From Xanthostigma xanthostigma (Eukaryota; Arthropoda; Insecta; Raphidioptera; Raphidiidae), in assembly GCA_963575645.1 (NCBI GenBank), contig OY754464.1, positions 59,680,948-59,744,947 on the forward strand: a stretch of DNA of 64,000 bases, written 5' to 3'. Below are positions 24,863 to 36,315 of this stretch, piece by piece. The position numbers were made by a program, and so were the translations under genes. Numbering within the stretch: position 1 is the stretch's first letter; each line of letters begins with the position of its first letter. A model generated the notes under the pieces. The model saw only the letters and a list, made by a program, of their open reading frames with translations. It was not told the DNA's origin and ran no database searches.

Positions 24863-26371
24863 TAACATAAAAAATAAACAAGTAAAATTCAGGTTTTATT
24901 CGTTCTTTTAAATAATTATTTTCAATGAAAACCAGCTGGTTGTTTAAAAGGAGATTTCGTTTTTATTTTTTTTATCATATTTAAATGTCTTAAAGCCTCA
25001 AGGAATATATAGTTTAATTATCGGTTCAATTTAAACCTTTCTAGATTTTTCTTTTTCATTTTTTAAAACTTGTAATGTTAATAATTAATGATACTGACAA
25101 GTGATTGGTTTGGGTGCCGCGTGCAAGTGGTCAACCGCGATTAGTGATCATCACGATGATGATGATGATGATGATGACTGAGGCACGTCATCGATGTAAC
25201 CTTGTCACAAGGCGGCGACGCCGCTGCCACCATGTCTTTTGATGTCTTCCTATTTAAGATACAACGTGAATTTAATGCATAAACACTTACTGAGAATCGA
25301 TATACGTTTGGTGAAAATCAATATTATGTCAATAGACACAGTGTCTCAAAAGCGCATCGGATGTGCTATCCATCGATGCCGGGCCAAAATCTACCATCAA
25401 CCATATTATATATGCTTTTGAATTTTGAAAGCTATATTTGTTAATATATTGTCTGAAAAATTGGTCGATAATTTTATTTATTGAAGAGTTCTAATCAGAC
25501 CTTAATCAAAGATTTATACTAATTTATAATCTCAAAACTAAGTAGGTAGGTAACAAAAATTGTAATAAAAAAATTTTAGGTCCTTACAAGTAACACTTTC
25601 AAATGATATTCCATATGACCATATAGGTACAAACAAATTTTTTTTTAACTTCAGACTTGCCCTTCTTCTTTCTTCCTGAATAGGAAAATGTTTTTTTTTA
25701 AGTTTTAACGCCAGAACTATGTCGGTTAGTAAGCTTTATAACAGTTAGAAATCAGCATATATAAATCGTCATACATTTCTATCATCACAACTAAAAAAAT
25801 ATTTTCCCGTAAAAAGGGGGGAAGGGCAAGTTTTTATACCCAAAATATATATTTGAATGAATTTGAATTAATTCAAATAAATGCTATTCTTTATAAATAT
25901 AAAAAAAATTATAATATATAAAAATTTTCGGTCCAACTTTGGAAACCAGTGCTAGAGCCGGAGTTAAAAAAAATAAAATAGAGATGACAGATTTCGAATA
26001 AAATTCGACTTTGTTTTGTTTTTTTTTTTTTTTTATATGTAAAGATAAAAATATAGTCAACCTTAAACAGTAATAAGAATGTAACTATGTAGTTCAGAAA
26101 GTTTTTTTAACTTTAATATCTCGATAAAAAAACAACGAACAAAAACGGTAAGGGGACTTACGATTCTAAATTTCACAAGAAATACGGCTACAAAAAAATA
26201 TCAGAAGAAGTTTTGGCACAGCCGGTATATCCGAACATGCATATACTAACTTCATAGAAACTTATTTGAATACGCGGTCTGCAAGATAATCAATCCACGA
26301 GTATTTAACTTTTCAGGCCTCCACAGAAAAACAGAATTGTCTCAACGTTATCCTCTCTTTTAATAAATTTA
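24863..26371. other. Noncoding stretch with one microsatellite
   Basis: A (GAT)n run lies at 25155-25177. An ATG at 25231 sits in a strong context (GCCACCATG) but its frame closes after 16 codons. A family B fragment lies at 25443-25479. Confidence 0.4.
25443..25479 (+). repeat. Family B repeat fragment, empty site
   Basis: ATATTGTCTGAAAAATTGG followed directly by TCGATAATTTTATTT. It corresponds to 16925-16946 joined to 17779-17793 without the inserted element. Confidence 0.65.
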
Positions 26372-26545
26372 GTATGGTTTATAGATGCTCGATATCTTAG
26401 GTCATTAGCGTCTTAATTATATCAAATAATATAATCAATTAAAATTAAACGACATTACAAAACATTCATGAGCGACAGGTGGTATTTGAACTCTCGACAG
26501 CTTGATTCGAAATATATCAGCACATTGACAAAGCTGTTCTCATTT
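26372..26545 (-). mobile_element. Possible SINE: tRNA-like head with LINE-type 3' tail
   Basis: On the minus strand a B-box-like GAGAGTTCAAATACCACC (about 26470-26490) is followed by an AT-rich body. The end is a copy of the hairpin tail (AAGACGCTAATGACCTAAGA...CGAGCATCTATAAACC) that also terminates the LINE at 21088. An A box is not clear. It may instead be a chance neighbour of a decayed LINE tail. Confidence 0.4.
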
Positions 26546-27037
26546 TCCCGTTTTTTTTAAATTTTTAAGGACATCTGATATATAAATTATGATTTAGGGT
26601 GTTCTTTACTTTATGAAAGTATGTACTTCAATTCGATCACGAGCATATAAAATACAGCTGTTAAAATGTGCATTACGTTTTCCAAGTCGACGAAAACCGA
26701 CATTCGGAACCTTTTTTCAGGCCGCACCTTTCAAGTCACACGAAAATGCGTAAGAACCAAAATATTAGAGACATAACTATAGAAGAATTTTGTCTTGAAT
26801 TTTTTTTATCTAATAGTTCTCGAGATATATGCAACAACATTTTGGGTAGTTTTACTGCTTGAGACATTATCAAAAAAGATCAAGGGTAGAATTGTTAGTA
26901 TGTTGGTAAGGGAACTACCATCTACAATTTTCCGCACTTATCGTTTCCTTATTTTTTCCTAATTCGACTAGACTAAACTCTAGAGTTTAGAGCTAAACTA
27001 ATAATATGTCAAATGTCAGTATTTTTGGTGTTGAATT
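26546..27037. other. Noncoding stretch, nothing recognised
   Basis: A 64-codon frame near 26668-26862 has no recognisable motif. No element boundaries seen. Confidence 0.4.
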
Positions 27038-27045
27038 GATCCAAG

Positions 27046-27685
27046 TAGTGTTGTCAAACCCAAAAGTACAATAGCCGGACTCGGCACTATAGTTAGTCGA
27101 ACATTTAGTCTTAAATGTCGGACTATTTTTCAATAAAAAAAACTCGATTAGGTATTTTTAATTGTTTATTATTTAATACTAATCAATCAGCGTTTTATTA
27201 CAAAATTAACCTTACATTATCATTAAAACAATCAATTAACACCCATTTCATTTGGCAGTTATGATACCAACATTACCAACCAATTGACCATAAATTGAAA
27301 AAATAATTTCTATTAAATAGATAATTTACAATACAACAAACACAAATGTAGTAATCTTCTGGCACAATAAACTAAATGTTCTTCATTAACCGAATAAAAG
27401 TACAAAATTTACCATTCTTCCGGTACTAAAAACCAAAAGATCTTCATTAAAATTGGAAAATTAAAATAATAGCTACGTGCTACTTTTTGGTTTTAGCATT
27501 TCAATCAGGGTAATTAAAAAATCTTACATTAAAAAAATAACAAAACTCTATAAGTATATGAATATTTGGAAATACTACTTTATCAGTAACGTCATTTTCC
27601 TTAAAATGACAAAAAGCTTAACAAAAACAAAATCAGATTTGTAAATTTTTGACCGAACACGACCGGCTAAAGCTTGATAACCCTA
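27046..27685. mobile_element. hAT-type MITE
   Basis: Inverted ends TAGTGTTGTCAAACCC and GCTTGATAACCCTA. The flanking octamers GATCCAAG (27038-27045) and GGTCCAAG (27686-27693) differ by one base, consistent with an 8-bp hAT duplication that has since mutated. AT-rich, with no transposase. Confidence 0.7.
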
Positions 27686-27766
27686 GGTCCAAGTAGATAT
27701 TTAATGTTTAATATATAATAAAGAGTATACAGACAATTATGCCTAACAACTCACAAAGATTAAAAT

Positions 27767-28763
27767 TTACAATGAAATATTTTTTAATGATCTTAAAGGT
27801 ATATTCAAAATATCAATACTATTCTCATCAACTAAATTGCACATAACATATAAAGGTGAATTTGCCATTCTTTGAAGTAGTTCGTGTCCTACCAACACGC
27901 GAATCAAATGGTATTTGACTTAGAAATCTGGAATCATCTATCATATTATGTAGGACTTTATATAAGTATAATATGGAATTATTATTACGCCGGCTAGCTA
28001 AGGATCTGTAATTAAATTCATCCAATAGCCTACTATGATCATAGCCTTGGTAGGGATACAGCCCATGCTTTCTAAAATACAAATATTTTAAAAATTTTCT
28101 TTGAACGTTTTCTAAATTGTAGATATGGACATTATAAACCGGACGCCAGATTATTGAGGCATATTCTAAAATTGGCAAAAGTAGAGTTTTAAATAGTAAG
28201 GAAATAGTGTTGATATTTTGAAAATCCTTTGTGTTTCTTATAATAAAACCAAGTACTTTATGCGCTTTGACACTAATATTTTTTATATGTTCTGTAAAGT
28301 CCAGTCTTTTGTCTAATAAAACACCTAAGTCTCTAGTTTCATTTTTAAAATTCAAATAAGAGCAATTCATTTTATAATTAAAATTGACATTAATCATCTT
28401 ACGTGAAAAACGCATGATTTTACATTTTTTTATATTAAAGTGTAATTTATTTTGTAGACTCCATTTATATATGCTGTCGATGTCCATTTGTAATTGATTA
28501 CAATCTGCTATATTGGACACTCTCTTAAACAATTTTAAATCATCTGCATATAATAGCACTTCCGAATTTTGTATCACATCTACTATGTCGTTTATAAATA
28601 TAAGAAATAGGAGCGGCCCAAGATTTGATCCTTGTGGCACACCAGACGTTGCACTATAGGTTTTAGATAAAGCACCATTACATTTCACGATTAAGTGCCT
28701 ATTTGTTAAATACGATTTAAGCAACACTAACAGATTTTTAGATACACCAGAATTTGAGATTAA
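27767..28763 (-). pseudogene. Non-LTR retrotransposon reverse transcriptase, 5'-truncated
   Basis: The minus-strand frame (28763 down to 27828, 299 codons from its first Met) encodes the C-terminal two thirds of a reverse transcriptase: SGVPQGSNLGPLLFLIFIND (palm motif), the catalytic YADD in LLYADDLKLF, KCKIMRFSR and DLGVLLDKRL. A thumb/C-terminal region follows, with LEYASIIWRP and NLENVQRKFLKYL, usual in CR1/Jockey-related elements. Near 27845 the frame shifts: the natural ending (LYVMCNLVDE...DILNIPLRSLKN) continues in another frame to a stop at 27767-27769. Upstream of 28763 similarity stops abruptly, so fingers and endonuclease are missing. No RNase H is visible. It is a dead, truncated copy; clade uncertain. 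Confidence 0.85.
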
Positions 28764-29525
28764 CCACTAATTGCTTGTAATAAGTTTTCTTTTGAACAGT
28801 CTGTACATCCACGACCAAAGTTTTCACATAATTTCGATTAGGAAAAAAAAAAAACAATAAATAAAATGTCTTATGGTAGGTTCAACATTTATACTAAAAA
28901 ATATCCAAACCGCATTTTTACTGACTTATTTGAGTCTGCACTTCACTATCGAATGGAGGTTAAACTTGATCAGCGGCTATTTGGAGAAAATCAAACAAAT
29001 TCGCGAGTTGCGACCGCGGATGCGAGCAACCAAATTCCCAGCCAACTAGACATAACTTAAATGTAGATAATATGTGCTATGTGTGTTTGTTTACCTGTAA
29101 CGCATATTTACCATAAACTCGTAATCTATAAACAAACCCCGAAACGGGGTTGTATGTGTTTGTGTGCGTCTGTCCAAGGGCAGCGAGGCAGGTACTGCAG
29201 CAAGCATAGACTCTTGGCTGGAGCGAAGCGCTTCTTAAACGATTTCTCTTCACTACTATGCAGAATCCGATTGAAGAATTGATTTTTGCCTCGGCTACTA
29301 TTGGCCACCTTCAACCAACAGTTTTGCAATCGGAAAAATAATCGAATTCGGTCATATTTTTGGTCTTGATCATTTTCGGCTAAAAATTGTACCTTTGAGA
29401 AATATCCAAATATTGCACCTTCGACAAAATAACCGGCTTCGAATATTTTCGATTTAAATTTGCATCTTCGGCAAAACAAATCAAAAGTTTCGCCGAATAT
29501 GTATGTTCTTTTACTTTATTTTAGA
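28764..29525. other. Noncoding stretch, no gene
   Basis: Two or three overlapping frames of 64-117 codons near 28866-29479 lie on opposite strands and have no recognisable domain. I take them as chance frames in repeat-derived DNA. Confidence 0.4.
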
Positions 29526-30258
29526 CTAGTGGCCCGGTCCGGCTTTGCCCGAATTTGTTGATTGCCTCCGTTTTTTCGTCGTCTTACATTGCAAAATTGG
29601 TCTTTACGAAAATAGCTTTTTCGTTAAAACTCATTTGAATGAATTTGTCCAAGCCTGCAAAATCAATTTACCTTAATAAAATAACTGATCAAAATTTTGT
29701 TCGCAAAATCTAATTAAATTTGCTTTAACCAAGTCTATTCTCAAAATCTGCTACCTTTTTTTATGAAAAAATCGATTTCACTCAAAGCATGGCGCAACTG
29801 TCAAACGGTAGGTTCGCCACGATCGCCATCTATTGAAAGTAATTCGAATTGGCAATTCCCACACAAAATTTCCAATTTCGTTTTTTCGATTTTTCGGCTG
29901 TTCCTTTTTTTTCCATTTTTCCCCAAACTACCTCAGTATCGAGGCGAACAAAATAAAAAAAAAATAAATAAAATAAAAAAAATATTATAATCAGTCAAGC
30001 CATTTTCTCATTTTTCTATATACCTAGATATAGATAGATAATTTGAAAGTATCTTTATTCACAAAAATGTCGGTGTTGTTTGACAAATAAAAATAGGAAC
30101 ACAAAACTTTGAACTAAAAGTCCTTTTTCTGAATTATTGTTTGCTTATATACAGCTCTTTCGGCCTCAATTTGAAATTATTTTTCAAATAGGTTCAGTAG
30201 TTCCTGAGATATCCGCGATGAACACACACAAAACTACTCTTTATAAAATTATTATAGA
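29526..30258 (-). mobile_element. Non-autonomous Helitron, about 730 bp
   Basis: Minus-strand start TCTATAATAATTTTATAAAG, followed by GTTCATCGCGGATATCTCAG and GAACTACTGAACC; 3' end GCAAAGCCGGACCGGGCCACTAG followed by T. The last ~60 bp match the element at 3411-3667. The base before TC is G instead of A. No Rep/helicase frame. Confidence 0.7.
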
Positions 30259-30369
30259 CAAAAATACTCGACTAAACAGTGCGCTTCACCATTGAAATGT
30301 GGTCCAGGTAGCTGTAGAAAATATTTTCTCAGATTGTAAATATAAAGCGGTTAAAACATGATAAAAAAA

Positions 30370-30860
30370 ACATTAGTCGCAGTGCCAAACCCTGTCGGCA
30401 AAAATGGTGAATTGCTAATACAATGTAGTATTTAAACATAATATAATTAAATATGTAAGTAAACTTAAGCATATTTTCGAAATATATAAACAAAATCTAT
30501 TAAGTATTTAAAAATGATAAAATATTTCTCAATTTCTCGGCACATATTTTATCAACCCATCTGCATTACTATTTTATTTAATCCTCGAACTAGTGTTTCT
30601 ATCAATTTTGTAAGTCTGACCCTGTCTGTCAATTTTTTTTCAAATTTTAGGAGCAGGTATTGATCTTTACTGAATGGGTTACATTTTGATTTTCGATGAA
30701 CCCAAAAATAATTTTCAACTTCTGAATGCAACTCTTAGAAACGATAAGATTAATAGGTTGATACGGTGCTAGTACAAAATAATATGTGAACCGAATTTTG
30801 TTTAAATCGCGTAAATCTTTCGAAAGTTATATAGCATGAAGTTATGAACACACCATACAC
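30370..30860 (+). repeat. Dispersed repeat family A, diverged copy
   Basis: Contains TCGCAGTGCCAAACCCTGTC at its start, a TCTGACCCTGTCTGTC block and TTTCGAAAGTTATATAGC near its end. These correspond in order to blocks of 38537-39054 with many substitutions. Confidence 0.55.
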
Positions 30861-30968
30861 ACACATTTTATTGTAGAAACGCACCATGACGGCCAATTTC
30901 GGTAATGTATGGTATTGTTCTTGTAGTCATACATAATAACTTGGCAATATAATCAGTTGCAAGAGAAC

Positions 30969-31020
30969 AAGACGCTGATGACCAAAACTATTCAGCGTCT
31001 ACAATCCACAATCTATCTAT
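30969..31020 (+). repeat. LINE-type 3' tail hairpin, + strand copy
   Basis: AGACGCTGATGACC...TCAGCGTCTACAATCCACAATC ending in a (TCTA)n run. Same tail family as 21088, opposite orientation. Confidence 0.65.
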
Positions 31021-31127
31021 ATGTGTTAAAGAACAATCTCCCTGTAACATTTGTGGGTTTATATATTTCAAAAACGGTTTAAAAAATTAAAATGATGTGA
31101 CACGTCGTGATTTTTGTTGAGAGAGAG

Positions 31128-31176
31128 ATTGTAAATTATAGACGCTCAACAGCTGAGATCATAAGCGTCTATTTGA
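31128..31176 (-). repeat. LINE-type 3' tail hairpin, - strand copy
   Basis: On the minus strand AGACGCTTATGATCTCAGCT, GTTGAGCGTCTATAATTTAC and a (TC)n end. Nearly identical to the tail at 21088-21150. Confidence 0.75.
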
Positions 31177-31965
31177 TTTTTGGTTCCCTATAGGTCGTGA
31201 CAATAGGAGTATATGCCATTTACTATGTACAAACAAATTCTTTAACTCAAATACATTCGACCTGTTCTCAAAAGTATTCCATCAATTTTATAAATGATGC
31301 CAAGCTCCCTATTTCGTAATTTCTCTCCACGATATCAGTTAATTCAATTAAATTCACATGATTTTTCTATGGGTGGAACTTGAGATACTATGCAACTAAA
31401 TAAATGTCAAATTTTTTCACACAACGACAAGTTTTTCATTCAAGTATGCAAATCTGTTACCTGTTCCCATGAAATCCACTGTTTTAAGGAGGGGAGTCAA
31501 CTTTTGTCATCTAATATTACGTAGTCTCATCATTTATCACTTTCTTTTTATTAGGGAACATCTTTCAGTCGGATTTACATGTTTATAGAGATCAAAGTAA
31601 GTGACAATGCCACTGCAGGTTATAGTAACTGTCTGTTATTTCGTTATTTTGCGAATTTTTTACCTTCCCTTATATGATGCATATCAAGATAGTTTTGTGC
31701 TCTTACACGTTTCCAAGTCCCCCAAACCTAAAAAACTAGTTTTCATATAGGTCTGTCTGTCTAGTTGCACCTTGAAACCAGAGTCCTCGGATATGGCAAA
31801 ATCAATTTCTCCTAGAAAATTCAAGAAAAAACGATGTGAGGACAACTCTAGACTTCTATATGGGAAAGTTAATCGGCAAGTTGTATCGAGTAGTTTGCGA
31901 TTTTTTTCAAATTTTGTGGCACAGACGAAAAAACAAGCCTTCAGAAGTTTTTATCTGTCTGAAAC
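31177..31965. other. Noncoding stretch, nothing recognised
   Basis: No credible gene. A frame starting at 31772 runs into the foldback at 31966 and shows no domain. Confidence 0.4.
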
Positions 31966-32170
31966 TGCACATACACTGAATCCGTATTTCTCCCGATTCG
32001 ATGTCGACCCACGTCGGATGGCATCGGAAGAAAAAAACAAACACCAAGATTATAATGGAAAGGGAAACCTGATTTCCTTTTCAATACAGGCACCTACGTA
32101 ATAATCTTGGTGTTTGCTATTCTTGCGACGTCGTCCCATATCAGATCAGGAAAAATACGGATCCAGTGTA
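31966..32170. repeat. Old foldback, arms about 80 bp
   Basis: Left CATACACTGAATCCGTATTT ... AAACACCAAGATTAT; right ATAATCTTGGTGTTTGC ... ATACGGATCCAGTGTAGATG. The ends and inner edges match well while the middles of the arms have diverged, so this is an older copy. Confidence 0.65.
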
Positions 32171-32801
32171 GATGCAGTAATAGTCATGATTCGGGAACGT
32201 CTTAACGGTTTGCAGGATGTCTGTCTGTCTATGCCAGCATCACTCTGGAATGACTGTAACTTTTTTATTTAAACTACAATACTGATATCCAAACATGAAA
32301 AGACAGCTTACTTTTTATCTCACTAGCTTGGATTAGGATTAAGTTCCCATTAAAAAAAGGAATTGACGCGAGCGAAGCCGAGAGTAAAAGATGCTATTAA
32401 ATTATAGATGGTCATTCGTTCAGGTTGGTGGCAATCATCTGTAGATACCTTGCAGTCGGTGCATAGGTAAGGTGCATAATACACGTTACACAATGCATAA
32501 TCCAGAGTATAGAGTTGAGTGGTGAGTGAGGACAAGCGAAGCGAAGGAATAAAATACCTGCAGCCACCAAGTGCAACCTGGCACTGCACCTTAGCAAAGA
32601 ACCAAACAAACCAGCCGACGACCCAGCCAAGGTCTCTTGGTTCACCGTCCGTTCCTAGAACCCTATGTTGTGTTATTAAGTTATGGGTCTCTGAACAATT
32701 TACGAGGAGTCTTCGGAAAGTCAGGCTCGTTTGACCTCTAACTAAAAACTAACGAACTGACACAACCGCTGAGCGAGATATTGTTTTGTAGATTTTTAGA
32801 G
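32171..32801. other. Noncoding stretch, GC-richer patch
   Basis: About 32410-32740 is less AT-rich than its surroundings, with overlapping short frames on both strands and no recognisable motif. Confidence 0.35.
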
Positions 32802-32809
32802 ATTAGTAC

Positions 32810-33285
32810 TAGTGATGCCACGAATAGTGATTTTGCCGAATACCGAATATTCGGCCACGTTCTCGGCCGAAGCGCCGAATATTCGGTGGCCTAAAGTTCG
32901 GAAAATTATGTGTACATTTCGCGGGTGATGGGTTACGACTTGTTCCATAACGGAGTGTGCGGTAGCAACACCGCTGGCGTATTTGTTTCATTTGCAACTA
33001 GATCGGGTCACGATACGCATTATTTGTTCATTGTTACATCAAATTGTGTTGTTATTAGTCCTTATTACTAAAAAATATCACTGTTTGTTCCCATAAAGCT
33101 TTATAAAATAGTACCATTTAAGAAAAAAATCGCCTTTTTTTGAGTAATATGTGCGTTTTTCCCCATGATTTGATATTCGGTATTCGGCCGAATAGTACGC
33201 AATATTCGGTCGAATACCAAATATTAAAAAAAGTAGCCGAATAGACCGAATACCAAATAGTAGCCGAATATTCGTGGCAACTCTA
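32810..33285. mobile_element. hAT-type MITE with perfect 8-bp duplication
   Basis: Inverted ends TAGTGATGCCACGAATA and TATTCGTGGCAACTCTA. ATTAGTAC flanks both sides (32802-32809 and 33286-33293). The subterminal regions are packed with CCGAATATTCGG and GGTATTCGGCCGAATA palindromes, possible binding sites for a transposase. No coding frame. Confidence 0.85.
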
Positions 33286-33293
33286 ATTAGTAC

Positions 33294-35039
33294 CATATGA
33301 TTTTTTTTTAATCAGCGTTGTAGTTTTTAACTGACTTTAAAAAAGAAGTTTTTATATTTGTACTGCCTCATATTTCCAGCATTTGTGAACCGATTTTGAT
33401 GCTTCTTTATGTGTTTAATAGGGAATTTCTTCAGAGTGGTCTCACACATTTTACTTAAATCGGTGCAGCAGTTTATTCTAGTTTTGTATTAAAATATTAC
33501 AGAAGAAGGCAGTTAATAACGTAGAAATTATTGTAAAGCCACTAAGAAGTATAAAATAAAAACAACTTTTGAAAAAAATTGAAAAAAGCCACTAATAAGT
33601 GTAAAATAATACAGTTTTGAAGTCGGCTCCTATTTAATGAAAGTGCGTATGCAGTACATGAAAAGTTATAGTAATTAAAATTGCGCCTACCTCAAAACTT
33701 TAATATTTTACGTTTTTATGTGGATTTTTTAAGTTGTTTTTTTTTATATTTTGAAACACTGTTAAAGCTATATGCCGAGCCATCGACACATGAAGTACGC
33801 GTTCTGGGTGCCGGCGAAATCGATTCCAAGGGAAAGCAAAATATTTGTCAAATGTCACCGTACCTTTTCTGGGGATTTTTTTTTAACTAATTTTTTTCTG
33901 TTTTAGAGATTAAGCCAGGGGGGCGTGCAATCGCATCATCTTGCACCGTTCTCGGACCACAACACATGTGCTACATGTTTTTTTCTGAACACCCCTCGTA
34001 TAATGTTGTCTCAATACGAGCGTATTAAACCGATGCAATATCGCTGCATCACTGCACAGGGACTGGATAAACCACCAATTACCGTGGCTTATGATATTCA
34101 ATACTCTCAGACTTCAGATTCGCTTTTCAATCAATATTGATAACAATACAGATTTTATTTTTACGGCTTCGCCTGCGTTAATGATGAATTTGATGAAAAT
34201 ATTAACGTGAATCGATAGTAACTTGAAAAAAAGCATCCTATAGTTCGGGTACCCTTTAATATTGTAACAAAAATGTTGTAGTCCGTGGCGGAAATTATTT
34301 ATTTGCAGTAATAAATGTTAAAACAGTAAAACACACAAACGAAAGCGTACTTCTTTAACTTAATAGAAATAATAACGTTAACAGAAACAAAACTAATAGT
34401 TCTAAATTATAAAATAAAAGACTAAGTAACAGAGAATATATAGAGTCACTAAATTATGTAGGTACACAAAATATTTACATCACAGTTTATCTAGTACAGT
34501 AGCTGATTCACACTTGTATTTACAAAAAGTTATTTAAATTGATTTATATAAATTGCACTCACTAAAGTTTATTTATTTTCACAGTATAACTGAATAATTA
34601 ATGTCGTAATGCCAGAGCACTGTGTCAACACATGAACAACACGAATAACTGACTGACTGACTTGCCCACTCTACTCGCCTTTTATAGTTTCGGCCCATGC
34701 TCTAGAATGTTCTCCACGCATCGAGATCCCTTCCTTTACATGTATTGGCTTCTCTCCAAGCGATTGTCTGCAGGTCGGATGTTTTTACCTGTTTTCCATT
34801 GTTGTCGTTTCTAGTAGTTTCTACAGATTCCAGAGCCGTCCCATCAAGGGGCACGCAACAATATGTACCACGAGAGGTTAATTTCCAGAGAAAAGCGTAT
34901 ATTCAAAAATTCTGAAGAATTTCCGAATCTTTTAAGTATTTCCTGAGGTTTCGAAAAATGGTCGTGAAATTCTACGAATAACCGAGGCTTCCAAAGAATT
35001 TTGAATAATTTTTTCACAAAAATGTTGAAAATAGCAATA
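33294..35039. other. Noncoding stretch with an internal ~65-bp duplication
   Basis: At 33535-33620 AAGCCACTAAGAAGTATAAA is followed by a second version (AAGCCACTAATAAGTGTAAA). The block around 33318-33340 (TTTTAACTGACTTTAAAAAA) resembles a common lepidopteran interspersed repeat. No gene seen. Confidence 0.4.
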
Positions 35040-35513
35040 CAGTCGAACTTAGATAAGCAAGAGTTCAAGAAACCGTGATCTCTTTTTCGCTTATGGAGGT
35101 TTTTCACTAACCCGAGTTAGTTATAGATGTACAGGGGTGGTCTTTCTCAATTATAGAGGTCCGTAAAAATACGGCAAATATGTAGTGATAAACATATATG
35201 CATTATTCAACATATCCTAAAAAAAAAAACAAAAAAAAAACAATGATATAAAAACAACGTTAGTTAGTTCAGCTATTTATGGCGCATTCTTAAATTTCAT
35301 GGAACTATTAATACGTTCGACTATCGCTTATAGAGGGACAGGCAAGTAGTAATCTCAGTCAGAGGTCCATGATTGAACACCGTTTTTCTCTTATAAAGGT
35401 TTCTGTTTCTCACTTATAGAGGTTTAAGAAGGTTACAAAGACGTTTCCTGGCAATTACTTTCACTTTGAGAGTTTTCTCGCTTACCCAGTTTTCACTCAC
35501 TCAGATTTGACTG
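35040..35513. mobile_element. pogo/Tigger-like MITE with TA duplication
   Basis: Ends CAGTCGAACTTAGATAAGC and CTCACTCAGATTTGACTG, both flanked by TA (35038-35039 and 35514-35515). The CAGTCGAAC-type terminus and TA target are those of the Tc1/mariner superfamily, pogo branch. TTATAGAGGT or a close variant recurs at least four times inside. No transposase. Confidence 0.7.
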
Positions 35514-35515
35514 TA

Positions 35516-36315
35516 TATAAAATAAGCAAAGTGAAAAAAAATATAAATAAGTACAAGTATATTGGTTTTATTGTTAGTCGTTAGTAAAGTCGATTATTCG
35601 TTCAACCGTACATTTTGAGTATAGGCAGATTTTTTTTGGAATACACAGGGAGGGTCGGTGGTGAGCTTTAGTTTCCCGGACGGGGCGGTGCTCCCATTCA
35701 ACCACCATCTAGAAAGGAAGAGTGTAATTTTACTGCATCTCCATACCCGTGGATCTTCAAAACTTTTTGTAGACATCAATTTTCTAAATATTTAAATTCT
35801 CTACAACTTTTGTTAATAGTTTTTTTACGTAGTGCTAATAATAAAAAGGTTATTAAAATATTTTTTTGTATCCTTGTAACTTTTCCGCATGTTTTACCAT
35901 AGGTATAAAGAAAACAGCATCAAAATCGATTCACCAATTGCAGTTCCATGATGTTACAAATGCAGCAAAAAGACTACTTGAACACTCTTTTACAAGATGA
36001 TGCCGATGGCACCTCGTCCCCAAGACTCTGTTTTAAACACACCACCGACCTGTGTACGAATTCCAAACAAAAAATCGCTACCTATTGGTCCTTTTTTCGC
36101 TCATTTAGCCGCATTACGTGTTGGCATATCAATTAATAATTATCGCCTAATTGTTCTGAACACTCCGCTAATATATTTTAGAAATGAAAAATTCCCGGAA
36201 AATTACATGCTCAGAGTATCTACCAAATGATATCTAACTGACAATTTTCAAAGTAGTGTATAAACTAAGTCAAGGATTTGATATATCATTTATCATGATT
36301 ACTATCTTTGTCATT
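35516..36315. other. Noncoding stretch, nothing recognised
   Basis: Short chance frames only; no family match seen. Confidence 0.4.

Noticed and set aside
25155-25246. Strong Kozak context ATG (GCCACCATG) after a (GAT)n run
   Set aside because: Only 16 codons follow before a stop and no convincing splice donor is seen.
29126-29479. 117-codon minus-strand frame
   Set aside because: Overlaps plus-strand frames in repeat-like DNA with internally similar short motifs; no family resemblance.
31772-32101. 109-codon frame
   Set aside because: Runs through one arm of a foldback repeat; no domain; most likely chance.
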